The translations under genes and the position numbers were made by a program. Of a stretch of 40,443 nt of DNA, positions 16,575 through 24,582 are shown piece by piece. Below the pieces are notes generated by a model. It was given only the letters and a program-made list of their open reading frames with translations. It was not told where the DNA came from and searched no databases. Each line of letters begins with the position of its first letter. The stretch's first letter is position 1. The stretch covers positions 1 to 40,443 of the forward strand of contig JAKSPB010000026.1 in NCBI GenBank assembly GCA_024405215.1. Direction: 5' to 3'. The DNA comes from Lentisphaeria bacterium. GTDB lineage: Bacteria > Verrucomicrobiota > Lentisphaeria > Oligosphaerales > Oligosphaeraceae.

Positions 16575-18368
16575 CTAGTTGGTAAAGACACCATTGGAAT
16601 CCTTGCCGTATTCGCCGTCAGCGGTGGTGACACGGACAACCAGGCCTTCTTCCTTGACCTCGATAGAACTCAGGAACTTGATGGCCTCTTCTTTGGTGGG
16701 GGCGCGGAAACGGTAGACGCGGTTGATTTCGCCCGTCTCGGTCTTGACATCCTCAACGCCAAGGTTTTCAATATGGGCATCGGAAGCGGACTTCAGGCTG
16801 GGCAGGGGCAGGTTGGAAGCAGGCTCCTTGGAGACCTTGAAGTAGCTGGCATTTGGCAGTTCCGGCCAGGTCATGGAAGCTTCGCGCCACTGTGCATAAT
16901 TCAACTTGGAAGAACCGATAAAGGCAACTGCGCCATTCTTGTGCTGGTAGCATCCGTAACGGAGGTCTTCTTTCTTGCTGATGATGTTGCCGTGAGCGTC
17001 CAAGGTGATGAAGGAGAGACCGAGCAGGGCGTCCTGCGCGGCGTCCATCGTCGGGAAGAGATAGGCGACATACTTGAAATTCTCGGGATCGGCGTTGGCT
17101 GCATCCCAGAACTCCTTCTGGAGCTTGCCTTTGCCTTCGTAGAAGTCGGACGCGTCGACTTGCTCGTCATTGTCGCCATCCTTGCGGGAAGCATTGCGCC
17201 ACCAGCCGATGAGCAGGAAAATGAAGACGATGGCGACAGCGCCGATTGCATATGTCGTCGGGGAAATGCCCTGCGTGGTCTCGATCTGGGGCTCGTTGGC
17301 CAGTTGTGCATCACGCTGGGCACGGCGTTCTGCCTCAATGGCATCTTGACGGGCGGTTTCTTCCGCGCGTTCGGCAGCCAAGGCGGCATCACGCTCGTTC
17401 TTTGCCTTCAGGTCCGCCCGGCGGGCCTCGTCTTTCGCGCGTTGCTTGAGTTCCTTGTCGGCGGAGGGGAAGCTGGTCTTGGGAGCCACATTTGCGGCCA
17501 GCGCGCTCATTTCCACCTGTGCGTCCAGATTGTCCGCACGGAGTTTGAGGACCTGGCGCACCTGGGCGCTGAAGTTACGATGGGCGCCACGGGCGGCGAG
17601 ATCCGCGCACTCGTTCAGGAGTTCTGCGGGGGTCAGCCACTGTTCCTGGAAGAAGGTATAGCCACGCTTTTCGTTTTCCAGGAAGTCCTCGGTACGCTGG
17701 AGGATTTCAAACTCCTTCTTTTTCTCATCTGTGAAATTGCGGCGATCAACGGTGCTGGTGCGCTCGTATTCTTCGCGCCACTCCTGGCGGACTTGGCGGT
17801 TCACTGCGGGATCGAATTTGGCGATTTCGCCGGTGGGGCCGTCATTGCCGGGAATGCCGACCATGTCAGCCAGACGGTAGTTGGACGGCCCGATGGCGAT
17901 GTTTCCGCCGTGAGTGCCGTTGTAGTATCCCTCGAAGCGTTCCGTACGGCGGGGATTGGTTCGGATGCGGATGGAGACGCGCTGTCCTTTCCGATAAAGG
18001 GGGAAGCGCTTTTCGGATTCCCTGACCAGTTCTTCCGGCGTGTATTCGGGGTAGAGCTCGCGGGCTGCGTCATGCAGGCGCTTCTCTGCGGTTTCCAAGG
18101 TCACATCTTCATCGATGAAAGGTTTTGACGGTGTCTGGGACAACTCGGGAAGAGCGGTGAAGAATGCCTTTTGGACGGACGCCTTCAAGGTCGCTGCGGT
18201 GGCTTTTTCCCCTTGCGTGGCGACTTGCGCATTCAAAAGATCCTGCAGTTTTTGAAGACGCTGCGGCGAGGCTGCGTTGGCGGGAACAAAGGACGCTGTT
18301 GATTCCTGAGCCAGGCAGACGCTTGCTGCCAGAACGATTCCGAGGAACAATGTCAGAGCTTTTCGCAT
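16575..18368 (-). CDS. membrane-anchored protein of unknown function with signal peptide and central coiled region
   Basis: I do not recognise this 597-residue protein. It starts with a clear signal peptide (MRKALTLFLGIVLAASVCLA, cleavage likely before QE). A long exported region follows, with RFEGYYNGTHGGNIAIG at about 145 (possibly an SH3-like or SmpA-like patch). Residues about 300-365 are an Ala/Arg/Glu/Lys-rich probable coiled coil. One membrane segment lies at about 373-394 (YAIGAVAIVFIFLLIGWW), and a C-terminal region of about 200 residues contains KNGAVAFIGSSKLNYAQWREA. The protein is probably anchored by this segment with the C-terminal part on the other side of the inner membrane. 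It is separated from lpxK by 229 bases. Confidence 0.75.
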   Translation of the reverse strand: MRKALTLFLGIVLAASVCLAQESTASFVPANAASPQRLQKLQDLLNAQVATQGEKATAATLKASVQKAFFTALPELSQTPSKPFIDEDVTLETAEKRLHDAARELYPEYTPEELVRESEKRFPLYRKGQRVSIRIRTNPRRTERFEGYYNGTHGGNIAIGPSNYRLADMVGIPGNDGPTGEIAKFDPAVNRQVRQEWREEYERTSTVDRRNFTDEKKKEFEILQRTEDFLENEKRGYTFFQEQWLTPAELLNECADLAARGAHRNFSAQVRQVLKLRADNLDAQVEMSALAANVAPKTSFPSADKELKQRAKDEARRADLKAKNERDAALAAERAEETARQDAIEAERRAQRDAQLANEPQIETTQGISPTTYAIGAVAIVFIFLLIGWWRNASRKDGDNDEQVDASDFYEGKGKLQKEFWDAANADPENFKYVAYLFPTMDAAQDALLGLSFITLDAHGNIISKKEDLRYGCYQHKNGAVAFIGSSKLNYAQWREASMTWPELPNASYFKVSKEPASNLPLPSLKSASDAHIENLGVEDVKTETGEINRVYRFRAPTKEEAIKFLSSIEVKEEGLVVRVTTADGEYGKDSNGVFTN

Positions 18369-18597
18369 GAGTGGTATGCTCTCCAGATGGTGAGTTGGGT
18401 AGAAGGAAAAGGGGATGGCCGGATGGCCGGAAAAGGTATTCGCTTATAGTTTACGTCCTTATTGGCAAAAAACACATCAACGGACGAAAAAAAAGGCAAA
18501 AAAAAGGCTTTTTTTTCAAAAAAACTTGCTGCGGGAAGAAAAGCGAGAAAAAAAACGACGAATTTGTGTGGACTGGAAGCGTTATAAGGAGGAGGCG
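18369..18597. other. intergenic region with A/T homopolymer tracts
   Basis: Between the lpxK stop and the unknown membrane protein's start (both minus strand) are several runs of 7-8 A or T, around 18488-18560. Read on the minus strand these give T-tracts shortly after lpxK, possibly terminating it, followed by an AT-rich stretch with TATAAG near 18445 that may be the promoter of the downstream gene. Confidence 0.35.
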
Positions 18598-19779
18598 TCA
18601 ACCCAGGCAAATCTGGGCGACGCATCGGTTGAAGGCTTCCTCGCCTTTGAGGATGAGAATCTCCACGCGCAGGAAATACGTCGGGAGGATTCCGGCCGGC
18701 AGTTCGGGGAGCCGGACGGCGTCCTTTTCCGTCGTCATGATCAATTCGGCGCCTGCGGCTTGGGCCGCCTTGCCGAACTCCGCCAGTTCCTTGCCGTGAT
18801 AGCGGTGGTGGTCGGCGAAATGCTTTTGATAGACGATGGTGGCGCCTAGCTGGCGCAGGTAGCGGTTGAAGCTTTCCGGGACGGCGATTGCGCTGAGGGA
18901 GGCGACCTTCTTGCCTTTCAGATAGGAGAGTTCCTGCTTGGAAGGACCCGTGATTTCCTGAAGGTATTTCGGAACGTGGTTGCACTCGATGATTTCCGCC
19001 ACCGGATTGTGGCGCTTCAGGAACTTCCGGAGGTGATGATGATCCCGGCCAGTGGACTTGGTGAGGAAGATGTAGTCGGCCCGCCGGAGGTTCTCGATGG
19101 GTTCCCGGAGCATTCCGCAGGGGAGCATCTCGTGGTTGTGGAAGGGGTTTGTGGAATCCACCAGCAGGATGTTCGTCCATGGGCGGAGACGGAGATACTG
19201 GAATCCGTCATCCAGGATGAGAGTGTCCGCGCCCTTGGTGATGGCGTAGGTGCCGCCTTTGAAGCGGTTCTTGTCCACAACCACCATGGCGCCGGGGCGT
19301 TCCTGGGTTCCCAGCAGGTTTTTCGCCAGCATGAAGGGTTCGTCTCCTGCCTGGCGCGAGTCCAGAAGGACCTTCGTGCCGTCGGAGACCACCCGCGGCG
19401 GGACAACATCGGGATTTCCTGAGAAGACGCATTTCAGGCGATACCACCATGGGCGTGGTTTGCTGCGGTATCCTCGTGACAAGATGGCGACACGTTTGCC
19501 GCGCGCGGTAAGGGTCCTGGCCAGCAATTCGACCACGGGGGTCTTTCCTGTGCCTCCGGTGGTCAGGTTCCCTACGCTGACGACAAAGCACCCGATGACG
19601 TGCTGGCGCAGGATGCCAGCGTTGTAGAGTGCCAGGCGCAGCTGTACCGCGGAGTGGTAGAGCCGCGAGAGACCGAAGAGCCCGTATCGGAGATAACGGG
19701 CCATGCCGGTCCTGCGTTGGCCGTTGATGATCTCGACCACGTATTGCTCAGCCTTTTCTGCGAGATCTTGGAGAGACAT
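18598..19779 (-). CDS. lpxK: tetraacyldisaccharide 4'-kinase (lipid A synthesis)
   Basis: This 393-residue protein matches LpxK, the inner-membrane kinase that phosphorylates the 4' position of the lipid A disaccharide. The P-loop is GNLTTGGTGKTP (K79, T80). KRVAILSRGYRSK follows, then DDGFQY near residue 200, both typical. The N-terminus carries a short hydrophobic patch (YGLFGLSRLYHSAVQLRLALYN in part) that usually binds the membrane. The C-terminal part is longer than average. It is 30 bases downstream of hisC on the same strand. Confidence 0.92.
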   Translation of the reverse strand: MSLQDLAEKAEQYVVEIINGQRRTGMARYLRYGLFGLSRLYHSAVQLRLALYNAGILRQHVIGCFVVSVGNLTTGGTGKTPVVELLARTLTARGKRVAILSRGYRSKPRPWWYRLKCVFSGNPDVVPPRVVSDGTKVLLDSRQAGDEPFMLAKNLLGTQERPGAMVVVDKNRFKGGTYAITKGADTLILDDGFQYLRLRPWTNILLVDSTNPFHNHEMLPCGMLREPIENLRRADYIFLTKSTGRDHHHLRKFLKRHNPVAEIIECNHVPKYLQEITGPSKQELSYLKGKKVASLSAIAVPESFNRYLRQLGATIVYQKHFADHHRYHGKELAEFGKAAQAAGAELIMTTEKDAVRLPELPAGILPTYFLRVEILILKGEEAFNRCVAQICLG

Positions 19780-19809
19780 GGCTTGCTGGAGGAAATCGGG
19801 GGAAGAAGC

Positions 19810-20865
19810 CTAGCGGTCCAGTTCAAAGAGCGCCAGGAGGAACTCCGCCATCTCTTCGTCGGTGCCGACGGTGAGGCGGATGTACTGGTCCACGCGGGGG
19901 AGGGAGAAGTAGCGGACAAGGATGCCGCGCTCCCGCAGCGCCTGGAAGATCTCCCGGGCGGGACGGAGTGCCGGGCGGAAGAGAAGGAAGTTCGCCTGGG
20001 AGGGGAGGACCGTGCAACCGTGGGCGGAGAGCTTGGCCGTGACATCGGCGCGGCTGGCGCGGACTTTCGCCACGTTCGCCTCCGGGTGGGCCGGGTCCTG
20101 CAGCGCGGCGACGGCCAGCGCCTGGGCGAGGCGGTCGGTGTTATAGGAGTCCTTCAGCTTGTTCATCTCGTTCACCAGTGCGGGTGCGGCGAAGGCGATG
20201 CCCATGCGGAGGCCCGCCAGGGAGTAGCTCTTGGAGAAGGTGCGGGAGACCACCACGTTGGGGAACTCCTGGACAAGCGCCAGGCAGTTGTCGTCGGCGA
20301 AATCCGCGTACGCCTCGTCGATCCAGACCACGCCGTCGAAGTCGCGGCAGAGGGCGCGGATGGCATCCATGGGGTAGCTGTTTCCCGTCGGGGCATTGGG
20401 CCGTGCCAAGATCAGGAGCTTGGCGTCTCCTGCCTGCCGGATGATGTCGGCGGGCAGGCCGAAATCATCCGTGAGTTCGAAGGGGCGCCGGACGGCGCTT
20501 TGCAGATCGGCCAGGACGGGATAGAGGGAGTAGCTGGGTTCCGGGAAGGCGAAGGCGTCGCCGTCATTGACGAAGGTCCGCAGGGCGATGGTCAGCAAGT
20601 CGTCGGAGCCGTTTCCGCAGATGATGTATTCTTTGGGAATGCCGAAGAGGTCGGCGGCGGCTTCGCGCAAGGGGAGTGCGGTAGGTTCCGGATAGAGTCG
20701 CAGGCTTTCCCAGGAGAAGCCCCGGAGGGCTTCGCCGACTTTTGGGGAGGGCGGGTAGGGGTTCTCGTTGGTGTTGAGCTTGATGATCCGACGGCCGGTC
20801 AGCTGTTCGCCGGGGGTGTAGCCGGCGATGGCCTGGATGTTTTTGCGCGCGTAGTTCTTGGTCAT
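19810..20865 (-). CDS. hisC: histidinol-phosphate aminotransferase
   Basis: This 351-residue pyridoxal-phosphate enzyme matches HisC. LNTNENPYPPSP lies at about 30-41, YPEPTALPLREAAA at 58-71, GNGSDDLL at 84-91, the cofactor Asp-Tyr pair as D184 and Y187 (IDEAYADF), and the Schiff-base lysine as K212 in TFSKSYSLAGLR. The family transfers an amino group from glutamate to imidazole-acetol phosphate in histidine synthesis, though related aminotransferases share these motifs. A longer frame to 20988 exists; the ATG at 20865 gives the family N-terminus. It is upstream of lpxK. Confidence 0.9.
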   Translation of the reverse strand: MTKNYARKNIQAIAGYTPGEQLTGRRIIKLNTNENPYPPSPKVGEALRGFSWESLRLYPEPTALPLREAAADLFGIPKEYIICGNGSDDLLTIALRTFVNDGDAFAFPEPSYSLYPVLADLQSAVRRPFELTDDFGLPADIIRQAGDAKLLILARPNAPTGNSYPMDAIRALCRDFDGVVWIDEAYADFADDNCLALVQEFPNVVVSRTFSKSYSLAGLRMGIAFAAPALVNEMNKLKDSYNTDRLAQALAVAALQDPAHPEANVAKVRASRADVTAKLSAHGCTVLPSQANFLLFRPALRPAREIFQALRERGILVRYFSLPRVDQYIRLTVGTDEEMAEFLLALFELDR

Positions 20866-21081
20866 GGAAAGTGCCCTTGGCGGGATGGACGATTGTCTTC
20901 TTCCATAATATAAACAGACGGGCGGGGTTCTGTCGGAGCGGGACATGGAATCAGGTGCTTTTTCTAGGGAGGACATGGCGTTTCTCATTCAGATGTTCCG
21001 GCAGGCAATATATTTAGTGCAAGTCCCAGAGAAACAGATCTCTTGTCTGTCATCGCCTGGGTGAATCAAGGAAATTGGAAC

Positions 21082-21894
21082 ATGACTACTCCCAAAAAAG
21101 CTTTGACAATTGCGGGCATTGACTGCTCCGGCGGCGCAGGCGTGCTGGCGGACATCAAGACCTTCCAGGAACGCGACGTCTATGGCCTCTGCGCCAACAC
21201 GGTGCAGGTCGCCATGGACCCCAAGACTTGGGGGCATCTGATTCATCCCTTGGACCTGGAGGTCGTCCGGGAACAGTTCCGCACGGCCATGGCCGTGGGC
21301 GTGGACGCCGTGAAAACAGGGATGCTTCCCGCCGCCGCCACCATCCGTGAAGTCGGGCGCATGTTGAAGGAGGCCGGGCTGGCCAACGTGGTCATCGATC
21401 CCGTGATGGTCTGCAAGGGCGCCAATGTGCCGGTCTTCCCCGAGAACACCACCGCCATGATCGAGGCGCTGATGCCCATCGCCACGGTGACCACACCCAA
21501 TACCTTCGAGGCTTCGCAGCTGGCGGGAATGCCTGAATTGACCAGCGAGGACGATTTGGCCGAGGCAGCCCGCCGCATCCATGCCTACGGCGCCAGGAAC
21601 GTCATCATCAAGGCCGCCCGCATCTTCCAGGACAAGGCCGTCGACATGCTCTACGACGGAAAGGATTTCACCTGGATTCGCGAACCGCGCCTGGAGACAA
21701 AGTGGACCCACGGCGCCGGCTGCACCTTCTCCGCCTGCGTCACCGCCGAACTGGCCAAGGGGCAGAGCGTCGCCCAGGCATTCCAGACGGCGCATGAGTT
21801 CCTGCGGGCCGCGCTGGAGGAGTCCTTCCCCTTCAACGAGGTCACCGGCCCTGTCTATCATCACGCGTTGGCCAAGCGCCGTCATGGCGAATAG
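21082..21894 (+). CDS. thiD: hydroxymethylpyrimidine/phosphomethylpyrimidine kinase family protein
   Basis: The 270-residue ribokinase-like protein has GIDCSGGAGVLADIKTFQE at about residues 12-30, the substrate-binding signature of ThiD, and THGAGCTFSACVTAELAKG near the C-terminus, the anion-hole and ATP-binding block. ThiD phosphorylates hydroxymethylpyrimidine in thiamine synthesis; some relatives act as pyridoxal kinases (PdxK). No other thiamine gene is present, so substrate assignment is not certain. It is divergent from hisC, with a shared 216-base promoter region at 20866-21081, and is followed two bases later by the HNH gene. Confidence 0.85.
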   Translation: MTTPKKALTIAGIDCSGGAGVLADIKTFQERDVYGLCANTVQVAMDPKTWGHLIHPLDLEVVREQFRTAMAVGVDAVKTGMLPAAATIREVGRMLKEAGLANVVIDPVMVCKGANVPVFPENTTAMIEALMPIATVTTPNTFEASQLAGMPELTSEDDLAEAARRIHAYGARNVIIKAARIFQDKAVDMLYDGKDFTWIREPRLETKWTHGAGCTFSACVTAELAKGQSVAQAFQTAHEFLRAALEESFPFNEVTGPVYHHALAKRRHGE

Positions 21895-21896
21895 CC

Positions 21897-22271
21897 ATGC
21901 CTGACATGTCCGAGAACGAGGAATTTCCATTCGAAGACGCGAATTGGGATGGCCTGGAGGAGTTCACGGATTTCGTGGACGACTTCCGGGCCGATCCCGC
22001 CTTCATCCGCAAGGAGAAGGAGAAGGCCCGGCAGCTTCGTGCCTCCCAATGGTGGAAGAACCGCCGGGCCACGGGAATCTGCTACTATTGCGGGCGGAAA
22101 GTGCCGCCCAGGGAGCTGACCATGGACCATCTGGTGCCTATCGCCAGGGGCGGCCGTAGCTCCAAGGGGAATATCGTCCCCTGCTGCAAGGAATGCAATA
22201 CCCAGAAGAACACCATGCTTCCCGTGGAATGGGAGGAATATTTGAAACATCTGTCGGAGAAACATGACTGA
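21897..22271 (+). CDS. HNH endonuclease
   Basis: This 124-residue protein has an acidic N-terminal half and a C-terminal HNH domain. Its zinc ligands are in CYYCGRK and CCKECN, and DHLVPIARGGRSSKGNIVPCC carries the catalytic His and the Asn of the ββα-metal fold. It is a small stand-alone form of the kind often found in chromosomes without a known target. Start choice is between ATG at 21897 and ATG at 21906. It is two bases after thiD and overlaps the next start by eight bases, so it seems translationally coupled to metabolic genes. Confidence 0.85.
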   Translation: MPDMSENEEFPFEDANWDGLEEFTDFVDDFRADPAFIRKEKEKARQLRASQWWKNRRATGICYYCGRKVPPRELTMDHLVPIARGGRSSKGNIVPCCKECNTQKNTMLPVEWEEYLKHLSEKHD

Positions 22272-23124
22272 CTTCATCGAACCTTTGCTGGCGCTTTTGA
22301 CCCGCGCCTCCACCTGTCTGCCTGAACAGGTCACCTGCGCGCTGGAGCGTGCCTGCCGCGAAGAGGACGAGGGGACGCCTGCCAAGTCGGTTCTCTCCAC
22401 CATTTGCGAGAATATCCGACTGGCCGATGAACGCCGGCTTCCCTTGTGCCAGGACACGGGCATGATCCATTTCTTTGTGACTGCGCCGCCTTCCTTCCCG
22501 CGCAAGGCTTTCCGCAAGGCAGCCGAGGAGGCCGTGGTGGAGGCTACGCGCCGGGGGCTCCTGCGCCAGAACTGCGTGGAGAGCGTCAGCGGCAGGAACA
22601 CGGGGAACAACCTGGGATACGTGAGCCCCGTCTTCCATTGGGAGGAGAGCGACGACGAGGAGTCCCGCCAGGCGAAGATTTCCGTGATGCTGAAGGGCGG
22701 CGGTTCCGAGAACATGGGCATCCAGTATTCCCTGCCGGATGCCAGCCTGGGGGCGGGCCGGGACCTGGAGGGTGTGCGGAAGTGCATCCTGGATGCCGTC
22801 TATCGTGCGCAGGGGAAGGGGTGCGCTCCCGGAGTCCTGGGCGTGGCCATCGGCGGCGACCGGGCCGGCGGCTGCGAGGAGGCCAAGGCGCAGCTGCTGC
22901 GCGCCTTCGGGGAGCGCAGCGCGGATCCGCAACTGGCGGAACTGGAGACCCGCTGCCTGAAGGAGGCCAACGCCCTGGGCATCGGCCCCATGGGGCTGGG
23001 CGGAAAATGCACTCTCCTGGAAGTCTTCATCGGCGCCCGGACGCGCCATCCCGCCTCCTTCTTCGTCACCGTCTGCTACAACTGCTGGTGCCTCCGTCGC
23101 CAGAGCATCACCCTGGAGTTCTAA
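22264..23124 (+). CDS. fumarase class I / tartrate dehydratase alpha-type subunit
   Basis: The 286-residue protein matches the N-terminal (alpha) half of class I iron-sulfur hydro-lyases such as FumA and TtdA. LPLCQDTGM (about 59-67), GKGCAPGVLGVAIGGDRAGG (about 192-211) and GPMGLGGKCTLLEV (about 242-255) hold the cysteines expected to ligate the [4Fe-4S] cluster. The C-terminus HPASFFVTVCYNCWCLRR fits the family. The beta half, normally encoded next to it, is not found downstream; a DUF486 membrane gene follows three bases later. Either the beta gene is elsewhere or the enzyme pairs with a distant subunit. Reaction: reversible hydration of fumarate or a related acid. Confidence 0.88.
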   Translation: MTDFIEPLLALLTRASTCLPEQVTCALERACREEDEGTPAKSVLSTICENIRLADERRLPLCQDTGMIHFFVTAPPSFPRKAFRKAAEEAVVEATRRGLLRQNCVESVSGRNTGNNLGYVSPVFHWEESDDEESRQAKISVMLKGGGSENMGIQYSLPDASLGAGRDLEGVRKCILDAVYRAQGKGCAPGVLGVAIGGDRAGGCEEAKAQLLRAFGERSADPQLAELETRCLKEANALGIGPMGLGGKCTLLEVFIGARTRHPASFFVTVCYNCWCLRRQSITLEF

Positions 23125-23127
23125 ACC

Positions 23128-23475
23128 ATGCCCACGCTGCTGAAAACGGTCCTGCTTCTCTGCTGCTCCAATGTCATGATGTCCTTCGCCTGGTACGGCC
23201 ATCTGAAGGGCCTGAAGGGCAAGCCGCTGATTCTGGCGATTCTGCTCTCCTGGGGCGTTGCTTTCTTCGAATACTGCCTGGCGGTGCCCGCGAACCGCAT
23301 CGCCGCCGGGACCTATTCCGTCGCGCAGCTGAAAATCCTCCAGGAGTGCATCTCCCTCACGGTCTTCGTGCCCTTCGCGCTCCTTTACCTGAGGGAAAAG
23401 TGGAACTGGAACTTCCTGTGGGCGGGCCTCTGCATCGTCGGCGCGGTCTTCTTCATGTTCCGCGACCAGCACTAA
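23128..23475 (+). CDS. DUF486 family small membrane protein (DMT-like)
   Basis: The 115-residue protein has four hydrophobic segments and the DUF486 blocks MSFAWYGHLK, WGVAFFEYCLAVPANRIA and QLKILQECISLTVFVPFA, ending WAGLCIVGAVFFMFRDQ. The family resembles half-size DMT transporters; its substrate is unknown. It lies three bases after the fumarase-type gene, so it is probably cotranscribed. Confidence 0.88.
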   Translation: MPTLLKTVLLLCCSNVMMSFAWYGHLKGLKGKPLILAILLSWGVAFFEYCLAVPANRIAAGTYSVAQLKILQECISLTVFVPFALLYLREKWNWNFLWAGLCIVGAVFFMFRDQH

Positions 23476-23577
23476 CGGTTGATTGTCCGAAAATATCTGC
23501 GGCCTTTTTGACATTGCCGCAATTGTATTTCACGAAGTGGCGTTTGGTTGTTTTCAGAGGGTAATGCCGAATTTGTG

Positions 23578-23710
23578 GTATTGTGCCTGTAACCAAACTC
23601 GTGGTTTGGTGTATTGTACAAGTAACGGCTAAGATTACGGCGGAATGAGTGCGCCGGGTGCCATTGATGCGGTGCCTGCGGCGCCCGCCGGAAAATTGCT
23701 TGAAGCAATT
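23578..23710. promoter_or_regulatory. direct repeats and hairpins upstream of the chaperone-like gene
   Basis: The pattern GTATTGTnCnnGTAAC occurs at 23578-23593 and 23611-23626, and the hairpin CCAAAC/GTTTGG (23593-23609) lies between. Further on, AATTGCT/AGCAATT (23694-23710) forms a second hairpin. This 287-base gap holds no gene and is the likely control region of the chaperone-effector locus. Confidence 0.4.
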
Positions 23711-23762
23711 GTCCCATTTGTGAAAATTTTCCAGAACCAGGTTGGGAACAACAGGAGAGAAA

Positions 23763-24248
23763 ATGGAATACAACGAACTGATGAAGGAATTGGGCGCCAA
23801 GATTGGACTTGACGGCTTCGAGCCAGACGAAGATGGCTGCTACAGACTCAGCATCGACGGTTCTGCGGTGGAGTTTTTGGAAGTACCCCAGAGCGGCTTG
23901 ATGGATACTGTCGCCAAAGTCTGCGATCTGCCTGGCGAGGACAACAATGAACAGCTCTGCAAAGTCCTGCTGACGGCCATGGCGCCGGGCGGCACGGCCG
24001 AGGCCTACACGTTCTTCATCGTGCCGGAGGAAAAATGCGTCTATATGCGCCGCACGGACGTGCTGGCCAGTTTGGATGTGGACAGCTATTTCCAGACGCT
24101 GGAGAATTTCGCCAATGCCCTGGAGGACTGGCGGGGAACCATCTCTGACTATCGGCAGGTCCTTCCTGCCATCAACGAGGCCCTGGAACAGCAGGCAGAC
24201 GAGACGCGACAGTTTGGCTTGAACGCCGATGGCTTCCTGAAGGTCTGA
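23763..24248 (+). CDS. CesT-like type III secretion chaperone (candidate)
   Basis: This acidic 161-residue protein shows the layout of the CesT/SycE (Tir chaperone) family. An N-terminal helix (NELMKELGAKIGL) precedes a strand pair (DEDGCYRLSIDG, AVEFLEV). A hydrophobic block ending VCDLPGED comes next, then a helix (NEQLCKVLLTAMA), strands EAYTFFIVPEE and CVYMRRTDVLASL, and a long C-terminal helix (DSYFQTLENFANALEDWR). These small dimers hold secretion substrates, usually encoded beside them. AGGAG at 23753-23757 lies five bases before the ATG at 23763, which I prefer to the ATG at 23742. The next gene encodes a 932-residue protein that would be the natural client. No secretion apparatus gene is in the window, so the role is inferred. 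Confidence 0.6.
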   Translation: MEYNELMKELGAKIGLDGFEPDEDGCYRLSIDGSAVEFLEVPQSGLMDTVAKVCDLPGEDNNEQLCKVLLTAMAPGGTAEAYTFFIVPEEKCVYMRRTDVLASLDVDSYFQTLENFANALEDWRGTISDYRQVLPAINEALEQQADETRQFGLNADGFLKV

Positions 24249-24274
24249 AATCTTTGGGGAAAACGATATACGGA

Positions 24275-24363
24275 AGTTTCCGTTAGGGATTTACGGTGCA
24301 GGACTTGTCCTGTGCCCGAAGCGCAAGCCTCGGGAAAGGTCAAGTCTGACCACGAAGGAAACT
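24275..24363. repeat. core-conserved hairpin repeat, copy 2
   Basis: Outer arms AGTTTCC (24275-24281) and GGAAACT (24357-24363) enclose TTTCCGTTAG, GTCCTGTGCCCGA (24307-24319) and GCGCAAGC, the same ordered blocks as at 16413-16494. The right end lies two bases before the next, larger palindrome. Confidence 0.6.
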
Positions 24364-24365
24364 GA

Positions 24366-24525
24366 AGAGCCACTTGCAAAAGTCCATTTGAAGACACTTT
24401 TCAGGGATTTCGGAGGCATTTTGCTTCAAGTGCGACAAGGCGTAGTCCACTACGACGCGAAGTGCTTGGAGCAAAATGCCCCGAAAGAGCGAAAAGTGGC
24501 CAAAGCGACTTTTGCAAGTGGCTCT
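24366..24525. repeat. long palindromic repeat, copy 2, with perfect 19-bp ends
   Basis: The element begins AGAGCCACTTGCAAAAGTC (24366-24384) and ends with the exact reverse complement (24507-24525). The inner stem pairs GGCATTTTGCTTCAAGTGC with GTGCTTGGAGCAAAATGCC, and the apex pairs GTAGT with ACTAC. Almost the whole 160 bases could form one hairpin in RNA or a cruciform in DNA. It lies about 57 bases upstream of the 932-residue gene and shares sequence blocks and orientation with the copy at 27404. Confidence 0.85.
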
Positions 24526-24582
24526 GAAGTATGTAATTCCGCTTTTTTTGAACTCATACTCATAAGAAAAGGAAAATTCATC

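Noticed and set aside
24388-24582. Longer N-terminus (65 more residues) for the effector candidate
   Set aside because: It would be encoded by the palindromic repeat; MTQDIKF at 24583 starts the protein-like sequence.
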